Of a stretch of DNA of 64,000 nucleotides, positions 1 through 9,133 are shown piece by piece. This DNA comes from Bacteroides_D sp963543925. GTDB lineage: Bacteria; Bacteroidota; Bacteroidia; Bacteroidales; CAJPTX01. Below the pieces are notes generated by a model. That model was given only the letters and a program-made list of their open reading frames with translations. It was not told where the DNA came from and made no database searches. The stretch covers positions 20,172 to 84,171 of the forward strand of contig CAUUCP010000004.1 of NCBI GenBank assembly GCA_963543925.1, given 5' to 3'. A program made the position numbers and the translations under genes. Positions within the stretch are counted from its first letter, which is position 1; the number at the start of each line of letters is the position of its first letter.

Positions 1-786
1 AAGTCTACCACCATGCGCATTTTAACAGGCGGTTTACGGCCTACCACAGGACAGGTATTTGTAAACGGACTTTCGGTGACAGGTAGCGACGGTTCTTGGC
101 GTACCAAGCTGGGTTATCTTCCTGAGCAGAACCCACTCTATGGCGAGCTATACCCTTACGAATATCTACGTTATGTAGGGCAGCTGTACGGGTTACGCAA
201 TCTGCGCAAGCGAGTGGAGGCGATCGGGACTCTCACGGGACTGGCCGCAATGCGGGGGCGTCGTATCCGCGTACTCTCCAAGGGGTATAAACAGCGTGTG
301 GGACTGGCTGCCGCGCTGCTCTGTGACCCCGATACCCTAATCCTTGACGAGGCGACCAATGGTCTCGACCCGAACCAGATCGTCGAGATACGCAACCTCA
401 TCCGTGAGGTGGGACGCGAGCGTGCAGTACTTTTTTCCACGCACATCATGCAAGAAGTAGAAGCGCTGTGCGACAGTGTAGCCATCATCCGCGATGGGGA
501 ATTGGTCGCAGTGAGTAAAACGTCCGAGCTTCTCCGGAGTCGTAGCCAACGCATCTATGTCTTCGGTTTTGTCGCCCCCCCTTCTCTAGAAGTATTACAA
601 GGTTGGTTTCCCGATGCTGAGCTGTCACAAGAGCCCTCGGGAGACTGGGAGCTCCGAACGACCTGTGCAGAGGATCTTCGTCCTCGTATCTTTGAAGCGG
701 CGAGTCGTGGCGGTTACACCTTACACACGCTCTATCAGCGCACCTCACACCTTGAAGAGGTATTCCACAACCTAACGGTATCGTAG
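1..786 (+). CDS. ABC transporter ATP-binding protein, GldA-like (5' truncated by window)
   Basis: Cytoplasmic ATPase subunit of an ABC exporter. The reading frame is open from base 1, and the first four codons (KSTT) are the end of a Walker A loop, so about 40 N-terminal residues lie outside the window. The signature is LSKGYKQR rather than LSGGQ, as in GldA-type exporters of Bacteroidetes. Walker B is LILDEATNGLD and the switch histidine is in FSTH. The segment YLPEQNPLY also matches the GldA-like group as I remember it. The C-terminal 80 residues form the usual accessory domain. No permease gene lies downstream, so the partner is presumably upstream or elsewhere. GldA itself serves gliding motility; a role here is not shown, and a generic ABC-2 type exporter is equally possible. 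Confidence 0.85.
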   Translation, partial: KSTTMRILTGGLRPTTGQVFVNGLSVTGSDGSWRTKLGYLPEQNPLYGELYPYEYLRYVGQLYGLRNLRKRVEAIGTLTGLAAMRGRRIRVLSKGYKQRVGLAAALLCDPDTLILDEATNGLDPNQIVEIRNLIREVGRERAVLFSTHIMQEVEALCDSVAIIRDGELVAVSKTSELLRSRSQRIYVFGFVAPPSLEVLQGWFPDAELSQEPSGDWELRTTCAEDLRPRIFEAASRGGYTLHTLYQRTSHLEEVFHNLTVS

Positions 787-956
787 AATACAGAGCGTAG
801 AATAGGAGCGTAGACCAAGCGTATCGCCACTCTAAGTTGGTGGTACTGTGTAGATAATCGGTAGGTGGGGGGTAATACGGTATATTGCGAGGCGAGAGTG
901 TGCCACAGCAGGAGTTGTTATTTGCCCGCGCCCTTTTACTTCCCTCTCAAAATAAA

Positions 957-992
957 TTAGGCGTACCACTGCATTCGCAGCGATACGCCTAA
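957..992 (-). terminator. Rho-independent terminator for the OmpA/TPR lipoprotein gene
   Basis: A 9-bp perfect stem (TTAGGCGTA / TACGCCTAA), with a smaller inner CTGC/GCAG pairing, is followed on the minus strand by a T-rich run. It sits about 20 bases after the stop of the minus-strand gene ending at 1013. The rest of 787-956 shows nothing I recognise. Confidence 0.75.
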
Positions 993-1012
993 AATAGTTC
1001 TTAGAAATGCCC

Positions 1013-2749
1013 TTACTTAATCAAACCAGCAAAGATTTCGTTCTGAGCGAATTTTACGAACTCTACATCCTTAGAAGCACGCGTCTTTAGACTTGCGTCC
1101 ATCTGGATAGCAGTACGGAGGTTGTCGAGCAACATTTTTTCGTCTTCGGTACGTGCGCCAATGATAGCCAAGCAGTAATAAGCGCGTGCGTTGTTTTCCT
1201 TGATATCGTTGAAGAGGTTTTTCGCAGCCTCGCTACGCTCGTTCAAGATAAGCGCTAGACCTTGGTTGAAATGGTTGGTTCCCGTGAGGTAATCCAATGC
1301 AGCAGCATACTGTCCATTCTTAATTGCACACACGCCGAGGTTAATGCGTACCGCAGCTCCAGCATCCGTAGCGCGTACGAAATACTTTTCTGCTTCTTCA
1401 GCATTACCATTTTCCATAGCGCAGACACCGAGGTTGTTGAGGACATAGCCATTCTTATCATCCATCGCCAACGCCTTTTCTAGTTGCGCTTTCGCATCGC
1501 TATACTTTCCGTTGATGATGTAGATGCATGCCAAGTTGTTGTAAGCACGTACATTGGGATACTTTTCTAGCAACTGCTTGTAGTAGGTTTCCTTCTTCGC
1601 GTTGTCTTTCTCGATGACTTCTACGGCATAGTAAGCCTCGTTCTCGCCGAGTTCGAGAATCTTACCGTCATTAAGCATCGACTGGATTTCGTCTTCTGTG
1701 CGGCTAGCTTGTTTGTAAGCGAGCACCATTTGAGCACGACGGAGTTTCGGGAGGATCTTTTCAGCCACTACGCTAAATACCTTCCCTAGGTTGTGCATTT
1801 CTCGGTTACGGACGTCGGGGTCTGAGTACATGCTGAGGACTCGAAGGATAAGATCCTTGTCTTCGATATCGGAGGCTTCCATTTCTTTCTTGAAACCGTC
1901 CCAGTCAGTAGCAACTTCGACCAACTTCACATCAGCAGCGGCGATCTTATTCTTCTTCACCTGCCCTTGCAACCAGTTCTGGGAGCTATTAGCACGACCC
2001 TTGGATAGGTTATCGTTCAGTGCTACCGGACCATCAGGCGATGCGTAAGCGTTGATCGTTAATCCTTGTAGGGTTAACTTCTGGTTGGTCTTCAACTCAG
2101 CGATAGCCTGTTGTAGTTCCTTGATATCTTCACGGGTGAGCTGTCCGCTACGGATGTCGGATTTCTGAATATCGTAATTGAAACCAGCGGTCTTGGTAAA
2201 TTCCTGATCTTTCTGGAAGTTATGGGGCATGAGGGTAGGACGCGCCAAGACCTCTACCAAGTTCTGGGTTTCGTTGATCCCGATACCAATCTTATCTTTC
2301 CGTTCGATAGGAAGCTTCTTTCCGTCGTAATAGAGCGTGTATCGGATCTCCATGTGCGACTTCATCATCTCGGGCTTGTACTCGAACTTGAATTCATGGG
2401 AGAAGGCGCCCCCCAGAGCGGAGTTGATCACGGTATTATTTTCCGTCACCGCTTCTCCTTGGAAGACCTTGGAAGGTAGAACCAATTCCCCCCCCTCGTA
2501 CACGAGCACAGGAGTAAGCTCGAGTTTCGCTTTCTTGTTAAAATATTGCGCAGGGAAAACTCCCTTGAATTTCCCTTCCACGGTCTTACCGACCAAGCGG
2601 AGGGGATTCGGCTCCATTTTAGGGATAGCTTCTTGAGGGATGTCCTTCATTTTTTCCGGGCTATCGCACCCAACAAGCATTGCCGACATACTCAATGCCA
2701 ACGCTGCAGCAAGTAATCCGATTCTATTCATCATCTTTGGGTTTATCAT
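1013..2749 (-). CDS. Lipoprotein with OmpA-like and C-terminal TPR region
   Basis: The 578-residue precursor has a short basic N-terminus, a hydrophobic stretch and a lipobox LVGC with Cys28, so it should be an outer-membrane or periplasm-facing lipoprotein. After a beta-rich N-terminal part (about 40-190), residues 190-290 resemble an OmpA-type domain (segment NAYASPDGP followed by a conserved N/R-containing helix). Residues 390-560 carry at least three tetratricopeptide-like repeats (YNNLACIY, VLNNLGVCAMENGNAEEA, INLGVCAIKNGQY). The combination suggests a peptidoglycan-associated scaffold with protein-binding repeats. An alternative start at M6 or M7 would shorten the signal peptide by five or six residues. 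It is monocistronic, with its own promoter at 2772-2779 and terminator at 957-992. The exact partner is unknown. Confidence 0.75.
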   Translation of the reverse strand: MINPKMMNRIGLLAAALALSMSAMLVGCDSPEKMKDIPQEAIPKMEPNPLRLVGKTVEGKFKGVFPAQYFNKKAKLELTPVLVYEGGELVLPSKVFQGEAVTENNTVINSALGGAFSHEFKFEYKPEMMKSHMEIRYTLYYDGKKLPIERKDKIGIGINETQNLVEVLARPTLMPHNFQKDQEFTKTAGFNYDIQKSDIRSGQLTREDIKELQQAIAELKTNQKLTLQGLTINAYASPDGPVALNDNLSKGRANSSQNWLQGQVKKNKIAAADVKLVEVATDWDGFKKEMEASDIEDKDLILRVLSMYSDPDVRNREMHNLGKVFSVVAEKILPKLRRAQMVLAYKQASRTEDEIQSMLNDGKILELGENEAYYAVEVIEKDNAKKETYYKQLLEKYPNVRAYNNLACIYIINGKYSDAKAQLEKALAMDDKNGYVLNNLGVCAMENGNAEEAEKYFVRATDAGAAVRINLGVCAIKNGQYAAALDYLTGTNHFNQGLALILNERSEAAKNLFNDIKENNARAYYCLAIIGARTEDEKMLLDNLRTAIQMDASLKTRASKDVEFVKFAQNEIFAGLIK

Positions 2750-2771
2750 TCAACCTTTCTAAGCAACTGTG

Positions 2772-2779
2772 CAAAACTA
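2772..2779 (-). promoter_or_regulatory. Bacteroidetes -7 element upstream of the OmpA/TPR lipoprotein gene
   Basis: TAGTTTTG on the minus strand fits TAnnTTTG and lies 23 bases before the ATG at 2749. I see no clear -33 TTTG. Confidence 0.45.
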
Positions 2780-2814
2780 ATACAAATTTGCCTTTCCGTG
2801 CGCACTCGCGGTGG

Positions 2815-4938
2815 CTATTTTTCTTTGAAATTCGGCGTGAGCCCCATGTTGTAAAACATAAAGCTGTATATATCTGCGAGTTCCGCTATTGTGAGGGCTG
2901 TAGGCTTCCCTGCCCCGTGTCCAGCACGAGTCTCAATCCTAATCAATTTTGGACGTCCTGCGGGCTGTTTGTATTGGAGCTCTGCGATATACTTGAACGA
3001 ATGGGCTGGTACGACACGATCGTCATGATCACCTGTCATCACCAAGACGGCAGGATAGTTTTCTCCTGCGGCCACATTGTGGATTGGGGAATAGGCATAG
3101 AGGTAGTTGAACATTTGTTCGGAGTCGTCGCTGGTGCCATAATCCCCAGCCCATGCCCACCCGATGGTAAACTTTTGATAGCGGAGCATGTCCATCACCC
3201 CGACCTGCGGGATTGCAACACGGAAGAGATCGGGTCTCTGATTTGTCACCGTTCCAACGAGTAGTCCTCCGTTCGACCCACCTTGTATGGCCAGATAAGG
3301 AGTGGAGGTATACTTTTCAGCAATAAGGTATTCGGCAGCGGCGATAAAATCGTCAAATACATTCTGTTTTGCGAGCTTAGTACCCGCCAAGTGCCATGCG
3401 TCGCCATACTCGCCACCGCCACGGAGGTTTGCTACAGCATAGACCCCTCCCTGTTCAAGCCACGCCAGACGGGAGGAGCTGAACCATGGGGTGAGGCTGA
3501 TATTAAATCCTCCGTAACCGTAGAGCAAGGTTGGGTTGGTACCATTCTTATTGAGGTCGGCGCGATGCACGATGAACATCGGCACCTTCGTACCATCCTT
3601 GGAGGTATAGAACTTTTGTTCGACAACGTATTTCGAGAAATCGAAATCGAACACAGGGCGGAAGAGTTCGGTATGTGTCCCCGTATTGACATCGCACGCA
3701 TAGACCACAGAGGGTACGGTGAAGGAAGAGAAGCTATAAAAGAATGTGGAATCCGCGTTCCGTCCTGCCACTGCGCCGACCGTTCCGAAAGCTCCCAGAT
3801 CGATCGCACGGAGTCGTTTTCCGTCGAGACTATAGATACTCATCCGCGAGGCGGCATCGACCATGTACTGCACCACGAAATTTCCTCCAGCCATGGTGAC
3901 CCCTTGGAGCACGGACTGCTGTTCGGGAATGATCTCTTGCCAGTTCTCCCGCGCGGGATTCTTCATGTCAATCTTAATGAGACGATAACAGGGCGCCCCA
4001 TCGTTTGTGAGGAAGTAGACCTCCTCTCCAATATTCCCAACGAGGGAATAGCTGTATTCGAAACCGTCGGCGATCTTTGTAATCTTTCCGTTGGTCGAAA
4101 GATCCTTCACGTAAAGGGAATTTCCTTCGGTCGCCTCGGTCTCGCTGATGAAGAGGTAGCGTTCATCCTCGGTCGTATTGGCATAAACATTGCGCAGGGG
4201 GGCATCTGGCATCTCGTAGACGAGCTGATCCTTTTCCTGCGGGTCTCCGAGTTTGTGATAATAGAGCTTGTGGTACTCGTTGATATTTGAGAGTTCTTTC
4301 CCCGCCTCTGGTGTGCTGTATGCACTGTAATAGAAACCGTCGCCCTGCCACGCGATCCCCGAGAACTTTGTCCATGCGATTTTGTCAGGGAGTTGCTTTC
4401 CCGTGGCGATCTCTAGGACGTGGATGGTGGTCCAGTCGGAGCCCGCATCGGCGATCTTATACGCCAAATACTTGGAGTCGTTGGAGACCTCTGTACCAGA
4501 GAGGGCTACCGTACCGTCAGTAGAGAGTTGATTGGGGTCGAGGAGCACGCGTTCCTCCCCGTCTAGCGATTCCTTGACGTAGAGGATGCTTTGGTTGGAG
4601 AGTCCCGCCTTCTTGTAATAGAGATAATACTTGCCCGTATGACGGGGTACGGTCTGTGAGTCAAAATTAAAGAGGGTTGCGATTCGCTTTCTGAACTGGT
4701 TTCGGAATGGGATCTTCCCGAGATAGTCATAGGTGAGGTCATTCTGTTTCTGTACCCAGTCAGCCACGCGGCGTGTGGTATCATTTTCAAGCCAACGATA
4801 GGGGTCTTTGACCTCCTTTCCGAAGTAGAGATCTTTTACGTCTTCTCTTGCCGTTTCTGGATACTGCATGGTTGGAGTACAAGCTGTGCCTAGAAGCGTG
4901 GCAACCGACAAGATAGCCAAGAAACCTTTCTCATTCAT
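2815..4938 (-). CDS. Prolyl oligopeptidase family serine peptidase (S9A), lipoprotein
   Basis: Cleaves short peptides after proline. The start is taken at the ATG at 4938, giving 707 residues, because it begins a proper lipoprotein signal (LLGTAC, Cys20) and has AAAGGGAA just upstream; 12 further in-frame codons precede it. An N-terminal beta-propeller (about 60-420) is followed by the alpha/beta hydrolase domain. The nucleophile is Ser555 in GGSNGG, the acid lies in the DHDDRV segment, and the histidine is His674 in RAGHGAGK. The lipobox suggests membrane anchoring outside the cytoplasm, unlike the cytosolic mammalian enzyme. It probably works with the DPP III lipoprotein at 35.6 kb and the C69 dipeptidase at 30.4 kb in peptide breakdown. 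Confidence 0.92.
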   Translation of the reverse strand: MNEKGFLAILSVATLLGTACTPTMQYPETAREDVKDLYFGKEVKDPYRWLENDTTRRVADWVQKQNDLTYDYLGKIPFRNQFRKRIATLFNFDSQTVPRHTGKYYLYYKKAGLSNQSILYVKESLDGEERVLLDPNQLSTDGTVALSGTEVSNDSKYLAYKIADAGSDWTTIHVLEIATGKQLPDKIAWTKFSGIAWQGDGFYYSAYSTPEAGKELSNINEYHKLYYHKLGDPQEKDQLVYEMPDAPLRNVYANTTEDERYLFISETEATEGNSLYVKDLSTNGKITKIADGFEYSYSLVGNIGEEVYFLTNDGAPCYRLIKIDMKNPARENWQEIIPEQQSVLQGVTMAGGNFVVQYMVDAASRMSIYSLDGKRLRAIDLGAFGTVGAVAGRNADSTFFYSFSSFTVPSVVYACDVNTGTHTELFRPVFDFDFSKYVVEQKFYTSKDGTKVPMFIVHRADLNKNGTNPTLLYGYGGFNISLTPWFSSSRLAWLEQGGVYAVANLRGGGEYGDAWHLAGTKLAKQNVFDDFIAAAEYLIAEKYTSTPYLAIQGGSNGGLLVGTVTNQRPDLFRVAIPQVGVMDMLRYQKFTIGWAWAGDYGTSDDSEQMFNYLYAYSPIHNVAAGENYPAVLVMTGDHDDRVVPAHSFKYIAELQYKQPAGRPKLIRIETRAGHGAGKPTALTIAELADIYSFMFYNMGLTPNFKEK

Positions 4939-5042
4939 TCTTTTCCCTTTATGTGTGCAAGTATTCTTTGTCAATCCCTCTTATCGACATATTCAGGAAA
5001 CGGATGTCCACCTTGGACACTTGCTTCGTTCCTTTATACGTT

Positions 5043-5050
5043 CAAAGGTA
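5043..5050 (-). promoter_or_regulatory. -7 element for the prolyl oligopeptidase gene
   Basis: TACCTTTG on the minus strand, about 100 bases before the ATG at 4938. It lies back to back with the plus-strand element at 5111-5118. No obvious -33 element. Confidence 0.4.
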
Positions 5051-5110
5051 ACAAAGGTTAACAAGATTCTGTGCTGTGTTCGTTATACTTTCTATTTCAT
5101 TTTGGCACAC

Positions 5111-5118
5111 TACCTTTG
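5111..5118 (+). promoter_or_regulatory. -7 element immediately upstream of the DUF5063 gene
   Basis: TACCTTTG ends 6 bases before the ATG at 5125. If used, the mRNA would start at or within a few bases of the start codon. Confidence 0.5.
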
Positions 5119-5124
5119 TGTAAG

Positions 5125-5712
5125 ATGAATCATAAACAGAAGTGGCACGCCATAGCTTATAGTTCATGGGCTGTGGAGTTGGTAGTCTTGGCACGGGAAT
5201 ATTGTGCCAAATGGAGCGGCGAAGCGGCGCGCTCGGACACTGAACAGGATACTGCAGAAGAGGTAATGCCCCAGGATTGGTTGTACGCTTTTCTGGGTTT
5301 ACTCTTTTACAAGATGTCTCGTGTGCCCAATTTACAACACACCGTCTCGTTTGACGAATTAGGCGATTCACTTTCGGAGCTGGAGTATGAACACATCCGC
5401 CGTGTGGCTGCGAACGCCCTTGCGTCTATAGATACGATCGCCTTTGAACTTTCTGAGGAGGAGGGTCAGATCTATCAGGGCGAACCTCGCCTCTCGGAGA
5501 TAGTGGCGGATCTCTATCAGGAGCTTTACGAGCTTCTGGTTCACTACAATGACGGGGAAGAGCATCGGATGGCGATGGCACTTGCCCGTTGTCAGTACTA
5601 TTTTTTGCTTGAATGGGGCACCAAGCTGCTTCTTGGTTTGCGATGGTTGCAGACGTTACGTGCCGAGAGCCTGCTGCGCGACGAGACGCAAGAGGGGGAG
5701 CAGGATGCCTAA
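5125..5712 (+). CDS. DUF5063 family protein
   Basis: A 195-residue acidic, mostly helical cytoplasmic protein of unknown biochemical role. I recognise it as a DUF5063-type protein, a family found beside 3'-5' exonucleases in Bacteroidetes; this is from memory of neighbourhoods. The ATG at 5125 is preferred over the further-upstream frame opening at 5071, because the extra residues would be encoded across the promoter. No signal peptide or membrane segment. Its last codons overlap the start of the downstream exonuclease gene by 8 bases, implying translational coupling and probable joint function. Confidence 0.75.
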   Translation: MNHKQKWHAIAYSSWAVELVVLAREYCAKWSGEAARSDTEQDTAEEVMPQDWLYAFLGLLFYKMSRVPNLQHTVSFDELGDSLSELEYEHIRRVAANALASIDTIAFELSEEEGQIYQGEPRLSEIVADLYQELYELLVHYNDGEEHRMAMALARCQYYFLLEWGTKLLLGLRWLQTLRAESLLRDETQEGEQDA

Positions 5713-6280
5713 CGCACCACTCCCAGAGCCCTCTCAGCTGGAGCGCGCCAGCTTCCCGGGGACAATCCATGTGATCGGTACGCTCGCGGAGTTGGACGAA
5801 GCTTATAAGGCACTCATCCAACATCCTGTGTTAGGTTTTGATACGGAGACGCGTCCTCGTTTTATAAAGGGTCAGGCGGACAAGTCCGTGGCCATCGTAC
5901 AATTCGCGACGGACACAGAGGCGTGGATCATCCGGACGTCGATACTACAGCTTCCAGAGCAGCTGCTTTCGATTTTTTCCGACGCAGGGATCAGAAAGGT
6001 CGGTTTGGCGATACACGAGGACTTGCGTCGCCTTCGTAATACCCATTCACTGGAGGCAGAGAACATGGTAGATCTGCAACGCTTGGCGAAGGCGGCTGGC
6101 TATACCGAGCTTGGGCTAAAGTCCCTGACGGCACGCTTTCTGGGTCTGGGTTTGTCCAAAGCCGCTCGCTTATCCAACTGGGAGGCGGAGACCTTGACCC
6201 CCAAGCAGTTGCTCTATGCTGCGACGGATGCGTGGTTGTGCTATCGACTCTACTACGAGTCGGGGTTAGTTTCGCAGTAA
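5705..6280 (+). CDS. 3'-5' exonuclease, DnaQ/RNase D-like (DEDDy)
   Basis: Predicted cytoplasmic 3'-5' exonuclease of about 191 residues, single domain. The DEDD acidic residues are visible: FDTETRP (Asp and Glu of motif I), a LAIHEDLRRLR segment (motif II Asp) and LLYAATDAW (motif III, Tyr-x3-Asp). There is no HRDC domain, so it is shorter than RNase D. The start is the ATG at 5705 overlapping the DUF5063 stop; the frame is open further upstream, but that part is only the shadow of DUF5063. A terminator follows at 6323. Whether the substrate is RNA or DNA cannot be told from sequence. Confidence 0.88.
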   Translation: MPNAPLPEPSQLERASFPGTIHVIGTLAELDEAYKALIQHPVLGFDTETRPRFIKGQADKSVAIVQFATDTEAWIIRTSILQLPEQLLSIFSDAGIRKVGLAIHEDLRRLRNTHSLEAENMVDLQRLAKAAGYTELGLKSLTARFLGLGLSKAARLSNWEAETLTPKQLLYAATDAWLCYRLYYESGLVSQ

Positions 6281-6322
6281 TCAGCAAGACAAAATACTCT
6301 TCCTGAGGGGAGATACCATTCT

Positions 6323-6355
6323 AGGGAGGAGGGAATAAACTCCTCCCTATTCTTT
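6323..6355 (+). terminator. Rho-independent terminator after the exonuclease gene
   Basis: A 9-bp perfect stem (AGGGAGGAG / CTCCTCCCT) with an 8-base loop, followed by ATTCTTTA. It closes the DUF5063-exonuclease unit. Confidence 0.75.
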
Positions 6356-6406
6356 ACTATAACATTCCTCTCCCCTTGTATTCTTTACCCTATATTTCTT
6401 TACGGT

Positions 6407-6764
6407 AGTGTCCGTAAAAGTGTGTAAAGAAGCTACCTATCTTCAGGTCTACCACTGTTTTTTATACGCATAGTGTACACTGCCACTTTATAAAATCCTA
6501 AAGCTCTATTTTTATACAATAAGCTAAATAATAGCGTAACGGAATAAAGAAATACGTATAGAGTATGGGCTATTTTGGAGTAGGTAATTTTACCTAATTT
6601 AGTGCATGTAGAGTACGTGTAGAGTACGTGTAGAGTCGGTGTAGCGTTGGTGTACTCCGAACATGCCTTGTTTGGGGATAAGGGATTAAAGAAAACATAA
6701 AGCGGATTTTCCCCGTTTTTCTCCCCCGTTGCAGTGATTCTTACACACTTTTTTAGGGCAGTCT
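6407..6764 (-). mobile_element. MITE-like repeat, copy A
   Basis: Non-coding element of about 358 bp, inverted relative to copies B and C. Imperfect terminal inverted repeats of about 22 bp (AGTGTCCGTAAAAGTGTG at the left; the complement of CTGCCCTAAAAAAGTGTG at the right). Inside are an 11-bp tandem array at 6609-6652, a TAGGTAATTTTACCTA palindrome and an A/T-rich segment shared with the other copies. No transposase frame. No convincing target-site duplication. Confidence 0.8.
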
Positions 6765-6767
6765 CCC

Positions 6768-6775
6768 TACATTTG
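6768..6775 (+). promoter_or_regulatory. -7 element between MITE copy A and the PorV/PorQ-like gene
   Basis: TACATTTG lies 3 bases after the right end of the repeat element. An ATG follows 1 base later at 6777, but a start there would fall at or before the transcription start, supporting a downstream start codon. An 11-G run (6790-6800) lies in the presumed leader. Confidence 0.4.
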
Positions 6776-6875
6776 TATGCGAGGAGATTGGGGGGGGGGG
6801 ATGCGATTCCATTCCTCTAGGACTAGAAAATGTGTGTACTTTTGGTGTTTGATAGAACGCACATGCAGATACTGG

Positions 6876-8033
6876 ATGATAGACATACATTCACGAGAGA
6901 GCCACTCCATCCTATCCCCTTATAAAAAACTAAGTTTATTCCTCAAATACTCGCGATACTATGTATCGTGTGGTGTGCTTTTACACCTCTTATTCATCGT
7001 ATTTCCCCAGTATACGCAAGCACAATTTGCTCGCTATAGCAATGGTTATTTACAATTAGGTTACAGTGCAGCTCGGGAGGGGGGTGGACGGACTACCTTG
7101 GTCAGCGAGAGTGGATTAGGCACAGAGCGCGACAATCCGGCAGGTCTTGTTTGGCAGGAGACACCGTTTCGGGTGGGTAGTTCTTTCTCCTCTGTTTTTA
7201 CGGGCATGGGTTCGTTACTCTACCTTGGGGGAGGGATGCGACTTGATAGTTCGAGCGTCGTGGGTGTGGGTCTACTCCGTTTTGGCGTAGATGGGATACA
7301 GAACACTCTTGACTGGCGAGATCCGTCTGGGGGTGAGGACTATGGTCGCATCCGCAGGTTCGGTATTGCAGACTACGCTCTTTTTCTGAGCTATGGACGC
7401 CGCCTCCCGTGGTCGGGTTTTTCAGTGGGAGGTGTGGGAAAAATCCTTTATCGCGACGAAGGTGGTTTTGCCACGGGGGTAGGGCTAGGTTTTGATGTGA
7501 GTATCTTGTATCGTCGTCAGACGTGGCAGTTCTTCGCTGGGGTGCGTGACATCACCACGACTTGGACGCTCTGGTTTATTGATCAGCAAAAGCTGGGGGG
7601 GAGCGCGAAAGGGGAAGAGCTTAATCCTACAGGACGTCGCGCAGCCGAGGGTAGCGCCCCGAGCTTGGAGGTGGGAGTGAGTTATCTCTGGCGACAGGAG
7701 CGGGCTTGGCGTTATGGAGCTTCGGGTAGGGTCACGGCAAGTGGGGGGAATCCTACGAGTGAACTGATCGCCTTGGGGGGTGTGACTTTTTCTCCTGCGA
7801 TTGGTGGTTGGGCGAGTTACAAGGATATCGTATTTCTACGCCTAGGCGCACACCAGTGGCAATGGATACCCTACTCACGGCAGCACACGGATCTGATCTC
7901 ATTTACCCCGACGGCGGGGCTGGGAGTACAGGGTTGGGGACTCTCGATAGACTATGCTTTTACAGCTCCGTTGGTCACCCTTTCGATGCGAGTGAATCAC
8001 CTTGTTTCCGTCTCATATAGTTTTGGAAAGTAA
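6876..8033 (+). CDS. PorV/PorQ-family outer membrane beta-barrel protein
   Basis: Predicted outer membrane barrel of the PorV/PorQ (FadL-like) family that accompanies type IX secretion. The N-terminal hydrophobic stretch ends at YTQA followed by Gln, so cleavage would expose glutamine. The mature part has RDNPAGLVW, the usual asparagine-proline-alanine-glycine segment of this family, and alternating beta strands to the end. The frame is open from 6777, but the first 33 codons look non-coding and cross an 11-G run, so I place the start at the ATG at 6876; ATG 6801 is also possible. The glutaminyl cyclase gene begins 8 bases downstream, suggesting one operon. PorQ, PorV or a PorV2-like paralogue cannot be separated by eye. 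Confidence 0.7.
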   Translation: MIDIHSRESHSILSPYKKLSLFLKYSRYYVSCGVLLHLLFIVFPQYTQAQFARYSNGYLQLGYSAAREGGGRTTLVSESGLGTERDNPAGLVWQETPFRVGSSFSSVFTGMGSLLYLGGGMRLDSSSVVGVGLLRFGVDGIQNTLDWRDPSGGEDYGRIRRFGIADYALFLSYGRRLPWSGFSVGGVGKILYRDEGGFATGVGLGFDVSILYRRQTWQFFAGVRDITTTWTLWFIDQQKLGGSAKGEELNPTGRRAAEGSAPSLEVGVSYLWRQERAWRYGASGRVTASGGNPTSELIALGGVTFSPAIGGWASYKDIVFLRLGAHQWQWIPYSRQHTDLISFTPTAGLGVQGWGLSIDYAFTAPLVTLSMRVNHLVSVSYSFGK

Positions 8034-8041
8034 GAAGGGGT

Positions 8042-9133
8042 ATGCGTAACAAAGGTCTATTTTTCATCGCCCTAGTAGGGATATCTCTAAGCGCCCTTGA
8101 GGGGTGTCGGGAGGGTAACCATCCTTCTGGACCATCCCCCTCTCTTGTGACAGCCCCCCCTGCGCGCTATGGTGCGATCCTCTCTCCGAGCGGTGATACG
8201 GTGCTGCACCTAGGGGACTCGTTGTGCGTGCGCGTATCAAGAGAGTCTGCGGTGGACTCTGTCACGCTTCGTCTCTCGGAGACTCGCTTGTGTGGGGATC
8301 TCCCTAGCGAGGGCATGGTAATAGCAACCGACGCCTTCCCGACGGGGGTTCATTGGTTGCAAGCCACTTTCTGGCAAGATAGTACGCCCCACGTAGAGAG
8401 ACTTCGGTTACAGATTTTGGCAGGACAAGCACCTGTAGACTATACCTACGTCGTGGAAAAGGAGTACCCACACGACGAGGGGGCATATACCCAAGGTTTA
8501 CTCTACCGCGATGGGGTGCTGTACGAGAGCACGGGTCAACGAGGCGCGTCTCGTCTTCGTCGTGTTGACTTGAGCACGGGGGGCGTGTTGTCGGAACGCC
8601 GTCTATCTGATCAATATTTTGGCGAAGGGTTAGAGTATCTGAACGGACGGTTCTACCAGCTGACGTGGACCAGCCATCTGGGGTTCATCTATGATGCCCA
8701 AAGTTTGGACTCGGTGGGATCATTCCATTACAACACACAGGGGTGGGGGCTCACCACGGATGGTTCGGTGTTCTACCTGAGCGATGGGACGGAGGCGATC
8801 TATGTCCTTGACACTGCTACGTTGCAGGTACGACGGACGTTGCAAGTATATACGGAGAGTGGCGCCCTGTATCGCCTGAACGAACTGGAGTGGGTAGAAG
8901 GGCGGATCTATGCGAATATCTACATGACGGACAAGATAGCGATCATCCATCCTGTGAGTGGCGCCGTGGAGGGGCTCATTCACTGCGAGGGTCTTTTACG
9001 TCCTGGGGAGAGAGGACGACGTGCGGAGGTTTTGAATGGGATTGCGTATGACCGTGTAGGGAAGAAGCTCTACCTCACGGGGAAGTATTGGCCGTATTTG
9101 TACCGCGTTTCCCTTATCCCACGCGGTCGATGA
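8042..9133 (+). CDS. Glutaminyl-peptide cyclotransferase (type I beta-propeller), lipoprotein
   Basis: Converts N-terminal glutamine of exported proteins to pyroglutamate. The 363-residue precursor has a signal ending in LEGC (Cys22), an imperfect lipobox. Residues about 130-360 form the five-bladed propeller of the plant/bacterial glutamine cyclotransferase family: a segment HDEGAYTQGL, then GLEYLNGRFYQLTW, EWVEGRIYANIY and LNGIAYDRVGKKLYLTGKYW. The first 100 mature residues are an extra beta-rich domain. It lies between the barrel gene (8 bases) and pbpC (4-base overlap). Several exported proteins in this window are predicted to be cleaved before Gln, giving it likely substrates. Confidence 0.88.
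   Translation: MRNKGLFFIALVGISLSALEGCREGNHPSGPSPSLVTAPPARYGAILSPSGDTVLHLGDSLCVRVSRESAVDSVTLRLSETRLCGDLPSEGMVIATDAFPTGVHWLQATFWQDSTPHVERLRLQILAGQAPVDYTYVVEKEYPHDEGAYTQGLLYRDGVLYESTGQRGASRLRRVDLSTGGVLSERRLSDQYFGEGLEYLNGRFYQLTWTSHLGFIYDAQSLDSVGSFHYNTQGWGLTTDGSVFYLSDGTEAIYVLDTATLQVRRTLQVYTESGALYRLNELEWVEGRIYANIYMTDKIAIIHPVSGAVEGLIHCEGLLRPGERGRRAEVLNGIAYDRVGKKLYLTGKYWPYLYRVSLIPRGR

Noticed and set aside
787..956. Possible remnant of the repeat family after the ABC ATPase gene
   Set aside because: Shares only short G/T-rich words with the repeats; no end sequence or palindrome found.
3283..4290. A 335-codon plus-strand frame
   Set aside because: It is the antisense of the prolyl oligopeptidase gene, which has all catalytic motifs.
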